NCBI GenBank assembly: GCA_010692425.1
Contig: JAAHHJ010000009.1
Coordinates: 1-49,797 of the forward strand
Length of the DNA: 49,797 nt
Direction of reading: 5' to 3'
Source: Symploca sp. SIO3C6
Lineage (GTDB): Bacteria; Cyanobacteriota; Cyanobacteriia; Cyanobacteriales; Coleofasciculaceae
The translations under genes and the position numbers were made by a program. Below the pieces are notes generated by a model. The model was not told where the DNA came from. It was given only the letters and a program-made list of their open reading frames with translations, and searched no databases. Positions 7,160-15,900 of this stretch are shown piece after piece (within the stretch, counting starts at the first letter, position 1; every line of letters begins with the position of its first letter).

Positions 7160-7990
7160 ATGACTATTAGTAATCGCCCTCTAGAATTAACTCAGACCAA
7201 TTCACCTGCTAGAATTTTGCTAGATTTACAACCAGGACAGAGTCTTGTCGGTGCTGATCTACAGGACAAAGATCTAAGTAAGATTGATTTGTCCAAAGTT
7301 AACCTGAGTAAAGCTAATCTGAGTAGAACTAACCTCAGTGGCGTCAACTTGAGTCAAGCTAATCTCAAGGGTGCTGATTTACGAGGAGCTAATCTACGAG
7401 GAGCTAACTTAAGTAATGCTGACTTACAAGGCAGCTATTTGAACCGCACTCAATTGCACCAAGCCAATTTCACCGGTGCCAACCTAGAGGATGCCAAGCT
7501 GCAAGTGGCTTACTATGATGCCGAAACTATTTGGCCCCAAGGATACGCCTATAAGAATTCTGGAGCAGTTGGCCCAGGAGCGAATTTGAGTGGTGCCTAT
7601 TTGAATACAGCTAATCTCCGGGGAGCTAACCTCCAAGGTGCTAACCTGCGAGGTGCTTACCTCAGTGGGGCGGATTTAACCTCTGCCAACTTACAGGGAG
7701 CTGCTTTAAGTGGTGCCAACTTAAAAGGTGCCTACCTGACAGGAGCTTTCTTGCGAGATGTCCGACTCAATGGCGCAGAATTGCAGGGAGCCGATTTACG
7801 GGCAGCTGATTTGGAGGGTGCAAATTTAGAGCAATTACAGAGTATTGCTGGGGCTGACTTCACCCTTGTACAAGGACTAAGTGATAATACTAGAGCGATG
7901 CTTTGCTCTCGTCCCCCTAAGGAATTAGGCACCTGGAATGATTTTACCCAAACCAATACTGCAGATAGTCTTGGCTGTCAGCTTAACTAA
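7160..7990 (+). CDS. Pentapeptide-repeat protein
   Basis: 276 residues. From residue ~30 onward there are many A(N/D)LxG/S pentapeptides, which form a right-handed quadrilateral beta-helix. The helix is interrupted at residues ~113-135 by AYYDAETIWPQGYAYKNSG and GPGANLSGAYLN, a signature common in cyanobacterial members. There is no signal peptide or membrane segment, so it is probably cytoplasmic. The function is unknown. It lies between two bilin-lyase genes and may have a structural or assembly role in the phycoerythrin island, but that is context only. The ATG at 7160 lacks a strong ribosome-binding site. Confidence 0.85.
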   Translation: MTISNRPLELTQTNSPARILLDLQPGQSLVGADLQDKDLSKIDLSKVNLSKANLSRTNLSGVNLSQANLKGADLRGANLRGANLSNADLQGSYLNRTQLHQANFTGANLEDAKLQVAYYDAETIWPQGYAYKNSGAVGPGANLSGAYLNTANLRGANLQGANLRGAYLSGADLTSANLQGAALSGANLKGAYLTGAFLRDVRLNGAELQGADLRAADLEGANLEQLQSIAGADFTLVQGLSDNTRAMLCSRPPKELGTWNDFTQTNTADSLGCQLN

Positions 7991-8017
7991 GCCATGAACA
8001 ATGAACGATGAACATTC

Positions 8018-9292
8018 CTAAACCGATACTCTACTTGCTGCTTTTGCCCTCACTAGCCAATCTGAATCATTAGCAGCAATTTCACTACCAGTTTTATCCC
8101 CTAACTGCTCTAATGCCATTAAACTTGCATATTTTAGGTCAAAAATTGGCGTTTCCAAGCAAGCCTTAATTTGAGGAATTGCTCGCTCATCACCCAAATT
8201 TCCCAGGGCAATCGCTGCGGCGGCACGGGATTTTTGAAACTGGGGAGCCTTATTGTACAGGGCTTCCACCAGCAAGTCATAGCCAGGGGCATATCTAAGC
8301 CAGCCTAAGAGTTTCACTACATGGTAGTGAGCACCGTAATCATTATGGGCTTTGTCTGCAAAGGTAGCCATTAGCGCTTCCCCAGCAACCTCCGGATACA
8401 AATCAATTAGAGTTTTACTGCCCAGGTAACACCGCCCAAAATCTGTCTGGTATAGTTCATTAATTACAAATTCTAGGCTTGGTGTTTGGTCGTATTCGTG
8501 TACTAGTTCTAAATCATCTGGATGATCACGAATCACTTGCTCCAAATAGGGTTCTATTTGCTCAAAACTAAGCTTACTCTCTGGTACACCCTGTTGTGCC
8601 AAGAGTCTAATTGCTCGCAGGCGAAAGACAACAGAAACTGGGCAGCAAGCAATCTGGGGAATGGCTTCATAATGTTGAGCATCGATGAGGTCTTGAATGC
8701 AACCCCTTCTCGCATTGACGCTGGAGTGTTGCAGCAATTCTACCACCTTATCCATCTCAGTGCGATCGCCACTGAAACGGCATACAGTGGCGATCGCAGC
8801 ACTAGCGATTGGTAGATCATCTGATTGGGTAAACTTCTTAATCCGCTCCAATGCAGGCTCATAGCCTAGTTTAGCGAGAATTTGGATAATTAAACGGTAA
8901 CTCTGACCAGGTTTTTCCAGTAGCTGGGCAATTTCTTCTAAAATTTCCTCATCTTCACAGCCAAGCTCACCAATTGCCCAAACAGCATTTTCCACCGTGT
9001 AGCAATCATCATCTGTCAAACAAGAGCGAATCGCTGGCAAAGCTACTGCCGCCTGTAAACGCCCCAAACTTTCAACTGCCTTGCGCCGAGTAATGCGGTC
9101 ATAAAGTCCCTGATGTTGGTATTCTACCGCTTCAATCAAGGCCTGAATAGATTCTTCTGTAGGAAAATTAATTAAATGGGATGCTGCAATATAACGGTCT
9201 GCTGGATCCTCCATCTGGTCTGCAGGCGTTTTTAGCATGGCGATCGCCTGCTCTTGGGTCAAACCAAATATATTGAAAAATCTTTTATCCAT
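8018..9292 (-). CDS. cpeY: CpeY, HEAT-repeat phycoerythrobilin lyase
   Basis: 424 residues from ATG 9292 (MDKRFFNIFGLTQEQAIAML); the longer frame to 9313 adds seven unlikely residues. The protein is made of HEAT/PBS-lyase repeats (RRKAVESLGRL, VENAVWAIGELG, RAAAAIALGNLGDERAIPQI). The start and length match CpeY of Fremyella as I remember it. CpeY, helped by CpeZ, attaches phycoerythrobilin to Cys82 of the alpha subunit of phycoerythrin. It is divergent from cpeF with a 281-bp shared upstream region, allowing common control. The E/F clan assignment is firm; CpeY specifically is likely. No CpeZ gene was seen in the window. Confidence 0.82.
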   Translation of the reverse strand: MDKRFFNIFGLTQEQAIAMLKTPADQMEDPADRYIAASHLINFPTEESIQALIEAVEYQHQGLYDRITRRKAVESLGRLQAAVALPAIRSCLTDDDCYTVENAVWAIGELGCEDEEILEEIAQLLEKPGQSYRLIIQILAKLGYEPALERIKKFTQSDDLPIASAAIATVCRFSGDRTEMDKVVELLQHSSVNARRGCIQDLIDAQHYEAIPQIACCPVSVVFRLRAIRLLAQQGVPESKLSFEQIEPYLEQVIRDHPDDLELVHEYDQTPSLEFVINELYQTDFGRCYLGSKTLIDLYPEVAGEALMATFADKAHNDYGAHYHVVKLLGWLRYAPGYDLLVEALYNKAPQFQKSRAAAAIALGNLGDERAIPQIKACLETPIFDLKYASLMALEQLGDKTGSEIAANDSDWLVRAKAASRVSV

Positions 9293-9573
9293 TATTAAAT
9301 TAGCAGTTAGCAATGTTAGTGAAATACTATGACTCTAGGTACTCCTAAGGGCTGGTTGGTAATTATATCCAATTAGTGCTACCTGTAAATATTTCATAAT
9401 GTTGCTATCTGCTCAATTATGTTTTGAGTGTAGTTAGAAAGCTCTAATGAGCAATGAACAGCAAATCCCCTTCTCTAAAGTAACGCCGGATGTCCTTCCA
9501 AAAACTTTACCAATGATGACCCAATCTGAGAAGATTCAGATATTGGCATTTAGCTGACTCGGCGGTAAGTAAC

Positions 9574-10485
9574 ATGCTCAACTCTGAAACTCAATCTGGG
9601 GATGATCCGATTCTACAGTCCCAGGCCCAAACAGATGCCTTGCTTCAGACGGTCAATGAACAAATTGATACGCTTACCTTTGACCCCAATGACCAGCAAC
9701 TACTAGAACGTATGGTTGAGAGTCTTGGAGATACCAGAGGTATGGTCAGGCTGAGTATAGCAGAAACTTTGGGGCAAATTGGTGAACCTGCAACTCCTTT
9801 TTTGACACAGAAGTTGGCAAATCATCCCAACCCAGTAGTGCGTAGAGCTTGTGCCAAAACCCTCACACTAATTGCTGATCCAACAGCAGTTCCCGTCTTA
9901 CTCAATTCCTTCTTAAATGACGAGGATACCGTTGTCAGAGGTTCAGCGGTAGGAGCCTTGGCAAGGACAGGTGAGGCAGCAGTACCAGCGTTACTAGAAA
10001 TTATCGCATCACCTGAGTATCCAGAAAGTACTAAAGGTCATGCGGCATGGGCATTAGCATTTATTGGAGCAGAAGCTAAAGATTACTTGTATAATGCGAT
10101 CGCTTCTGATTCTACCGATGTTCGCTGTGCAGCTGTCGGGGCAATTGCTAGTCTGGTGCAAGAGCAAGGTGATGAGCAAGCTTTCAAGGTACTGATTTCT
10201 TCTCTAACTGATACAGCTCCGGCAGTGCGTGCTGAAGCTGCTGCTGCTTTGGGTAAGTTAGATCAACTATCGGCAGTTCCTGAATTGATACTCTGTTTGC
10301 GAGATACTGACTCAGAAGTTAGAAAAACTGTTGCTCTAGCTTTGATGAAACTTGGTGATTCTATGGCTATAGAACATCTGCAAGCTGCACTGGATAAAGA
10401 AACAGAAGCAGCAGTGGGGCAGGTGATTAAGTTGGCGATTTCTCAGCTTGAGAAGAAATTAGATGAGGATGATTGGGAATCTTGA
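9574..10485 (+). CDS. cpeF: CpeF/MpeV-like HEAT-repeat bilin lyase
   Basis: 303 residues, nearly all HEAT repeats (VRLSIAETLGQIGEPATPFL, VRRACAKTLTLIADPTAVPV, VRAEAAAALGKLDQLSAVPE) after a ~45-residue acidic, Q-rich N-terminus. The pattern matches the CpeF/MpeV group, which attaches the doubly linked phycoerythrobilin at Cys50/61 of the beta subunit. It is divergent from cpeY, so both lyases for phycoerythrin alpha and beta chains sit together. E/F-clan lyases are hard to separate by eye, so another member remains possible. Confidence 0.68.
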   Translation: MLNSETQSGDDPILQSQAQTDALLQTVNEQIDTLTFDPNDQQLLERMVESLGDTRGMVRLSIAETLGQIGEPATPFLTQKLANHPNPVVRRACAKTLTLIADPTAVPVLLNSFLNDEDTVVRGSAVGALARTGEAAVPALLEIIASPEYPESTKGHAAWALAFIGAEAKDYLYNAIASDSTDVRCAAVGAIASLVQEQGDEQAFKVLISSLTDTAPAVRAEAAAALGKLDQLSAVPELILCLRDTDSEVRKTVALALMKLGDSMAIEHLQAALDKETEAAVGQVIKLAISQLEKKLDEDDWES

Positions 10486-10522
10486 GAGTAGTATCGTTTA
10501 CTAGTAGGGAGTAAACTACTTG

Positions 10523-10554
10523 AAGTGTACTACGGTCTTCCGAAAACTACACTT
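10523..10554. terminator. Hairpin between convergent cpeF and the MBL gene
   Basis: AAGTGTA (10523-10529) pairs with TACACTT (10548-10554), with flanking TT/AA able to extend the stem past one mismatch. It lies in the 84-bp gap between two convergent genes, the usual place for a bidirectional terminator. There is no clear T-run, so activity is uncertain. Confidence 0.5.
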
Positions 10555-10569
10555 AACAATTAAGACAAT

Positions 10570-11661
10570 CTACTCCTCTTGTTCTTCAGGATAAGGTATA
10601 GGTTCAACTGCAACCCACCCATCTCTGTCTGGTGCATTATATGAAGTTCGTATATTCGTTCCTTCAGTAGCTATGGCTTTTGCTCCACGATGAATGACTG
10701 CTCGTATAACTGACTTTCGGGGATGATCTTTGTCCTTTTCTGCTGCACTTACAATGGCAGTAAATTTTCCTTCTCCCTTTTTGGGTTTTGAAGGTAGACG
10801 TTGCCCCAGCCAAAGATCAAGTACTTCAGTCGATACATTGCGCCTGGAACCATGATGTGGAACTTGGAATCTATCAATGCCAGGAAGCTCCAATCCAATC
10901 GATGGGGCATAATCTGCTGCTTCTGATAGTGCTTTACGCCCAGCATCAGCCGTTAAGAGAATACGCTTGTCACATAAATTAGCATATTGAATAACACTCA
11001 TGTCATTCTCAGCACTCGTCTCTTGAGATGAAAATGTTTCTTCGCCCCAAGCAGCTCTTAACATAGCGGCTGCTTTTGCTACCATTTTAACCAATGTATT
11101 TACGTCTACTCGTTCTTCTTGTTTTGCAGATTCTGGAGTTTTTTCTGACTCAACCACCAAATCAAGATACCTATTTTTGGTAGGTGCCATCACAGTAAAC
11201 TGCCCGATAGTTGAACCTTGGAATGGTTCACGTATAAGAATTTTTTTTTCATCGGCAATATCTTCTAAAACTGCAATATTTGGATAAATTTATTTTAGAC
11301 GTTTGCTGAGATTTTCGATAGATCTAAATCTAGAAAATTTATCAATTAATTCATCAGCATAGCACCAAGGTCTAAGCATCCAAAGCTCACCAATCTCAAA
11401 CTCCTCTAAAACTTTTCTGAGTCCACCCGAATGATCTCCATCTGGATGACTCACTACAACGAAGTCAATGAAGCTGGGCGAGTCGTAATATTTTTTGATA
11501 TGTTCAACAAGCTTATCCCCAGTATCTTGAAATCCACCATCAACCACATGAATTCTAGTTGTATCGTTAAATCGATACCGAAGTGAAATAGCATCACCAC
11601 TTTTACTTGAAGCAACATCAAGGAAATCAATTTCAAAAAAATTAGACATTCTTTGTATCAC
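10570..11661 (-). pseudogene. ComEC-like metallo-beta-lactamase gene with an in-frame stop
   Basis: Two open stretches (11661-11290 and 11193-10570) are in the same frame. They are separated only by one TAA at 11292-11290 and 32 further sense codons (IYPNIAVLEDIADEKKILIR, then EPFQGSTIGQ), which read like normal protein. The N-terminal half holds the metal site VVVSHPDGDHSGG. The C-terminal half holds QVPHHGSRRNVS, typical of ComEC/Rec2-like and stand-alone MBL hydrolases. As a whole it would be ~363 residues. A single substitution (for example AAA, CAA or GAA to TAA) would create the stop; readthrough or sequencing error are alternatives. It is followed upstream by a damaged membrane-protein gene, suggesting a decayed two-gene module. 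Confidence 0.72.
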
Positions 11662-11719
11662 TTTGATATTGTATTCTTCTGACTATTAAATATAAAATGT
11701 TACAAATTTTAAAAAAACA

Positions 11720-12219
11720 TTACTTATTAGCTTCGATTCGTCTCGTTATATAGCTAGTTTGTTTTCTGTAAGAAAATAAAAACATGAAAAACAACAGGAA
11801 AATCAGAGTTATGTTACTCCATTCTCGTAGCCAACTAAATTTTGCTTCCATCAGCTCGTATAGTTTTAGCAATAGTAGTAAAACAAATAGAGAACAAAGG
11901 GTCCGATATGTGTTGTTAACCTCTGACAATATCTCCAGTTTTTCATCTTTTTTAGATGTGGAAACGAAATCCGCATAGTCAGCAAATTTAAGGAATGAAA
12001 TCCATTTTAAAAAAGGTTCTATCACCAATGATCCGAATCTGCTGACTACCAGTCCAATGAAATAGTAAATAAATACTCCAGTGATAATATCTGATTGAAT
12101 GAAGTCATATTGAGTGAATTTACTTGCCAGCGCAGCGAAAATCACACCCGGAAGTAAGTAATTAAATAGATTATATGACGAGAGTTTACTGAGTAAATCC
12201 TTGATTCGACAAAACTCAT
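11720..12219 (-). pseudogene. Small membrane protein partner of the MBL gene, N-terminal frameshift
   Basis: The longest annotated-looking frame starts at GTG 12145 and gives 141 residues with membrane segments near residues 20-40 and 80-130. The frame stays open and protein-like upstream (KDLLSKLSSYNLFNYLLPG) as far as a TGA near 12221, but contains no start codon. An ATG at 12219 (MSFVE) lies in a different frame and would need one extra base near 12203-12210 to join it. I infer a one-base deletion in a ~165-residue protein. It is 58 bp upstream of the MBL gene in the same direction. The function is unknown; a membrane effector paired with the MBL protein is a guess. Confidence 0.55.
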
Positions 12220-12288
12220 ATCATTAGATTTATACTACTCAACTAAATATCCAACTTCATTTTTGCCATTTTAATTTGTTAACTACTC

Positions 12289-12840
12289 CTATCTACTGAT
12301 AATCAAATCTACCGAAACAGCTAAATCTGGGAAAGTTAAAGGATAAATCGTCCCTCCATTTTGTGTAGAAATCAACGCGTATTCACCATCTTGAGGTTCT
12401 CGAAACACCACCAACTCTCTCTTCTGGAGATTGACTACCCAATACTCACCGATTTTAACTTCGGCATAGACTTTACTCTTAATCTCCAAATCTTTTTCCA
12501 AGCTAGAATCTGAATATTCAATCAACCAGAAGACATTTTCAAGATAAGGGTGATGCTCTAGATATTCACGTCCTAACCGTTGCACAATAGCAATATCAGG
12601 CTCGGGCTCAGAGTCATTAGGCAGTGTAATCGGCTTACTGAGACGAATCATGGCGCGATTATCTAGTAATCGCATTAAATATTCCCCAGCTTCACTGCTG
12701 AAATAGGCATGAGGCTCTCCTTCTGGCGACATCTCGAAAATTTCTCCCCGCAGCAATTCCACATGCCGATTATCTAAGATGCCTGCTGCAATCATGTGGT
12801 GATAGTCATCTATCGTCCATTTAGCCCTTGTGACAGTCAT
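12289..12840 (-). CDS. Uma2-family (DUF820) putative restriction-like endonuclease
   Basis: 183 residues with the Uma2 pattern: WTIDDYHHMIAAGILDNRHV, then ELLRGEIFEMSPEGEPH, EPEPDIAIV, LIEYSDSSLEKDLEIK and YWVVNLQKRELVVFR. The D...E-x-S...K arrangement fits the PD-(D/E)XK nuclease fold. This family is expanded in cyanobacteria and its biological role is unknown; links to mobile DNA have been proposed. The gene is intact with ATG at 12840 and no partner gene next to it. A second member is at 42150-42782. Confidence 0.85.
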   Translation of the reverse strand: MTVTRAKWTIDDYHHMIAAGILDNRHVELLRGEIFEMSPEGEPHAYFSSEAGEYLMRLLDNRAMIRLSKPITLPNDSEPEPDIAIVQRLGREYLEHHPYLENVFWLIEYSDSSLEKDLEIKSKVYAEVKIGEYWVVNLQKRELVVFREPQDGEYALISTQNGGTIYPLTFPDLAVSVDLIISR

Positions 12841-12979
12841 TTCAGGGATTGCCCACCCGCAACTAAACTCGATTTTATCAAAATCGCTCTAGTACTACCT
12901 CAATATTATTTTGAGGGATTGGCTTTTCCCGTATCTCCGCCTCACCGCGTCATTTATCTACCCGTCATTTCAAGCTTGA

Positions 12980-13008
12980 CAGACTACCAAAAGGGCGTGG
13001 ATTGAAAC
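12980..13008 (+). other. Single CRISPR-repeat-like sequence
   Basis: The segment CTACCAAAAGGGCGTGG followed by ATTGAAAC ends exactly like many cyanobacterial type I/III CRISPR repeats. Only one copy is present and no cas gene, spacer or second repeat is nearby, so it is not an array. It may be a remnant or a chance match. Confidence 0.25.
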
Positions 13009-13086
13009 TCATTTTGGGAGTCACCCTTTACAATAAAGCTAGAGACTGTTGAGATTTGTATCAATTCGACAGGCACATATATTCCT

Positions 13087-14106
13087 ATGTCAGCTGCTGT
13101 TTTAATCGAGAACCTCAAAAAGTGCTATGGTGATGTCGAAGCGGTCAAAGACATCTCCTTTCAGGTAGAGCCAGGTGAAATTTTTGGCTTACTTGGTCCC
13201 AATGGTGCCGGAAAAACAACCACCATTCGCTGCCTGTGTACCTTAAGTACACCCGATGCTGGTAAAGTCGAAGTTTCGGGTATATCCGCAATTGACAAAC
13301 CTAGGGCAGTAAGACAACGTCTTGGCTATGTCGCCCAAGAGGTTGCTCTAGATAAGATGCTTACAGGTAGAGAACTCCTACAACTACAGGCTGCACTTTA
13401 TCACCTCCCTGGTGCCTTTGCCAAGGAACGAGTTAATAAAATACTGGCAATGCTGGGATTACAAGAATATGCAGACAAGAAGACTGGTACCTATTCCGGT
13501 GGTTTGCGTAAACGCCTGGATTTAGCAGCAGGATTGCTACATCAACCGGATGTTTTGGTACTGGATGAGCCTACAGTAGGATTAGATATTGAAAGCCGTG
13601 TCGTAGTTTGGGATTTTCTGCGCCAATTGCGGGCAGCAGGAACTACAGTGGTAATTACCAGTCATTATTTAGAAGAGATTGATGTTTTGGCTGACCGTGT
13701 GGCAATTATTGACAAAGGCGTCGTAATTGCTGAGGGTAAGCCTTCGCAGTTGAAAGATAGGGTTGGAGGCGATAGAATTACACTCCGGATTCGAGAATTC
13801 TCCCCCCTTGAGGAAGCACAACAAGCTAAAGAATTACTTCAAACTCTACCTTTTGTACAGGAAGTAATTATTAATAGTTCTCAGGGGAATTCTCTCAATC
13901 TGGTAGTTCAACCCCAAAGTGAGGCTTTAATTTCTGTACAGCAATGTTTACAAACAGCTGGTTTACCAACTTTTGGGATAGCTCAAGCTAGACCTAGTTT
14001 AGATGATGTTTACCTTGCTGCCACAGGCAAAACACTAATGGATGCTGAATTGGCTGCTACTGGGACGCGTGACCTAAAGGCAGAAAAAAAGCAAAGTATG
14101 CGTTAA
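13087..14106 (+). CDS. ABC transporter ATPase, DrrA type
   Basis: 339 residues. Walker A GPNGAGKTT (residues 37-45), Q-loop YVAQE, signature YSGGLRKRLDLAAG, Walker B VLVLDEPTVGLD and the H-loop ITSHY are all present. A ~100-residue C-terminal part resembles the DUF4162 tail of daunorubicin-resistance DrrA ATPases. It powers the ABC-2 permease at 14416-15309, probably to export a lipid, drug or glycan. The substrate is unknown. The ~310-bp gap before the permease is longer than usual for an operon. Confidence 0.92.
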   Translation: MSAAVLIENLKKCYGDVEAVKDISFQVEPGEIFGLLGPNGAGKTTTIRCLCTLSTPDAGKVEVSGISAIDKPRAVRQRLGYVAQEVALDKMLTGRELLQLQAALYHLPGAFAKERVNKILAMLGLQEYADKKTGTYSGGLRKRLDLAAGLLHQPDVLVLDEPTVGLDIESRVVVWDFLRQLRAAGTTVVITSHYLEEIDVLADRVAIIDKGVVIAEGKPSQLKDRVGGDRITLRIREFSPLEEAQQAKELLQTLPFVQEVIINSSQGNSLNLVVQPQSEALISVQQCLQTAGLPTFGIAQARPSLDDVYLAATGKTLMDAELAATGTRDLKAEKKQSMR

Positions 14107-14415
14107 GTATATAGTATTTTGCCAATTGAGCAGTTACAAAACCCTTAGATTTAAGGAATAGGGAAGAAAATTAAATTTATCTCAACTTAAACAAAAATTA
14201 CGATAAGAAGGCAGTCCCGATGAAAATTTTTTTTTCATCATCAAGCATTAAAGAGGGTTATTTCCCCTACACCCTACACCCTAAACCCTCTTTCAAGTCA
14301 GGAGGTGAAAGCTATTTTAGGAGCAAACAATACATAAAAACTAGAGGCTTTGTGTTAATTAATAAGTCAATAATCCTTTGACTAAAAACCTTAGAAGACA
14401 ATCTTAAATCATAAA
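14107..14415 (+). other. Gap between the ABC ATPase and permease genes
   Basis: No gene recognised. It holds an A/T hairpin at 14219-14239 (GATGAAAA/TTTTCATC), a CCCTACACCCTACACCC tract near 14265-14285 and a consensus-like AGGAGGTGA at 14301-14309. The last could only drive a 10-codon GTG-initiated frame (14306-14338). Confidence 0.5.
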
Positions 14416-15309
14416 ATGAGTACAACTGTTACCCCTCCGAAATCTGACCTTAATTGGTCCGGTAATCTAGCCAGTCGAATTCCAGTCAGCGAGACTCCTG
14501 GTGTAGGTGAATTCATCCAAGAAACTCTGGCTCTAACCAAGCGATTATTTATTCAATTACAAAGGCGTCCCTCTACACTAATTGCCGGAATTATTCAGCC
14601 TTTAATGTGGTTAATTCTGTTTGGAGCATTGTTTCAAAATGCTCCTCAAGGGATGTTTGGCGAGGGCATGAGCTATGGAAAATTTCTCGGTGCTGGCGTC
14701 ATTGTCTTCACTGCCTTTGCTGGAGCTCTCAATGCTGGACTTCCAGTTATGTTTGATCGGGAATTTGGTTTTTTGAACCGCTTATTGGTAGCACCCCTAG
14801 CATCTCGCTTCTCAATTGTCGCTGCCTCAGCTATTTACATTATTACCCTAAGCTTGCTACAGACAGCAGCTATTATCGTAACTAGCGCTTTTTTAGGAGC
14901 AGGTTTGCCTAACTTACTGGGCTTAGGGATTATTGCCCTAATTGTTTTCTTGCTAGTTACAGCGGTAACTGCTTTAAGTCTTGGGCTAGCTTTTGCTCTA
15001 CCTGGTCACATTGAACTTTTAGCAGTGATATTTGTCACTAATCTACCATTACTTTTTGCTAGCACCGCTCTAGCTCCGCTTTCCTTTATGCCCAGTTGGT
15101 TGCAAGTTGTCGCCAGTCTCAATCCTCTGAGCTACGCAATTGAACCGATTCGATATCTCTATCTCCACAATAGCTGGTCACTTGCTAGCATTGTCATGCA
15201 GACACCTTGGGGTTCAATTACCTTTGGCATCTCACTGCTAGTACTCCTTGGTGTTAATGCTTTGGTGTTAGTGGCTATTGCACCACTGTTACGCCGTCGG
15301 TTTACTTGA
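14416..15309 (+). CDS. ABC-2 type permease, DrrB-like
   Basis: 297 residues with about six membrane segments. The cytoplasmic N-terminus (~residues 1-50) is followed by RRPSTLIAGIIQPLMWLILF and the ABC-2 core LPVMFDREFGFLNRLLVAP, then SFMPSWLQVVASLNPLSYAI and the IEPIR motif. It is the membrane half of the exporter whose ATPase lies upstream. The family handles antibiotics, lipids or polysaccharides; the substrate cannot be told here. Confidence 0.9.
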   Translation: MSTTVTPPKSDLNWSGNLASRIPVSETPGVGEFIQETLALTKRLFIQLQRRPSTLIAGIIQPLMWLILFGALFQNAPQGMFGEGMSYGKFLGAGVIVFTAFAGALNAGLPVMFDREFGFLNRLLVAPLASRFSIVAASAIYIITLSLLQTAAIIVTSAFLGAGLPNLLGLGIIALIVFLLVTAVTALSLGLAFALPGHIELLAVIFVTNLPLLFASTALAPLSFMPSWLQVVASLNPLSYAIEPIRYLYLHNSWSLASIVMQTPWGSITFGISLLVLLGVNALVLVAIAPLLRRRFT

Positions 15310-15350
15310 ATAAAGTCATAACTCAATAGCACTTTAAGCTGCAAGAAACT

Positions 15351-15770
15351 ATGAACAGCGCTAGCCAGTCAGTTACCAAATTTGCTTCAACACTCCTAAA
15401 GCGTATTTCTTTGGGCTTTGGTGTTTGTGCAGTAGCATTTAGCCTTACCTCCATACTGGGTTCTCAATCAGCCTCGGCACAAAAAGTAAATGATGTTCAA
15501 CCCCTAGAAGATTTTGAAGCTGGACAAAATGAGCGGGATCCTTTTAGTGGCACTGGGGGTTGGAGTCCCTTTGACTTAATTCATCGGGCTAGACTAGGTA
15601 ATAGTCGGGATCTAAATGAGTACGTAAATGAACAGCGCGAAAGCCTCAAAGATGCTGCCGCTGAATTCCGGCGTCTACAGTTAGAACAACTGGGAGTCGA
15701 ATCGCAATTTTCACCTGAGAATCAGAGTACTACTTCTGAATCAGAAGAAAATACTCAGCAGGGGAATTAA
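15351..15770 (+). CDS. Secreted or periplasmic hypothetical protein
   Basis: 139 residues. The N-terminus is basic then hydrophobic (GFGVCAVAFSLTSILG) with a likely signal-peptidase site after SASA (residues ~40-44). The mature part is short, acidic and Q/E-rich, with GGWSPFDLIHRARLGNSRD as its most conserved-looking segment and a helical stretch after it. It follows the permease gene by 41 bp and may be co-transcribed with the exporter. I do not recognise a family with a known role. Confidence 0.75.
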   Translation: MNSASQSVTKFASTLLKRISLGFGVCAVAFSLTSILGSQSASAQKVNDVQPLEDFEAGQNERDPFSGTGGWSPFDLIHRARLGNSRDLNEYVNEQRESLKDAAAEFRRLQLEQLGVESQFSPENQSTTSESEENTQQGN

Positions 15771-15863
15771 GAGGCTTCCCAATCAAAAAATATCCGATTG
15801 AGCAAGGGGAGATGGGGGTATTGGGGGATGGGGAGATGGGGAGATGGAGAGAAAAATCTTTAC

Positions 15864-15886
15864 AGGGGTGAGTATAACTCGCCCCT
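15864..15886. terminator. Bidirectional terminator-like hairpin
   Basis: AGGGGTGAG (15864-15872), loop TATAA, CTCGCCCCT (15878-15886): nine pairs with one G-T. It lies between the convergent genes ending at 15770 and 15901. A related palindrome occurs at 48837-48862. Confidence 0.65.
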
Positions 15887-15900
15887 ATCCTAAAATCTAA

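Noticed and set aside
12841-13086. CRISPR array
   Set aside because: Only one repeat-like sequence is present; an array needs at least two repeats and a spacer, and no cas genes are near.
14265-14290. CCCTACACCCTACACCC tract, telomere-like in appearance
   Set aside because: Short heptamer tracts like this are common intergenic repeats in cyanobacteria; there is no reason to assign a replication or end-structure role.
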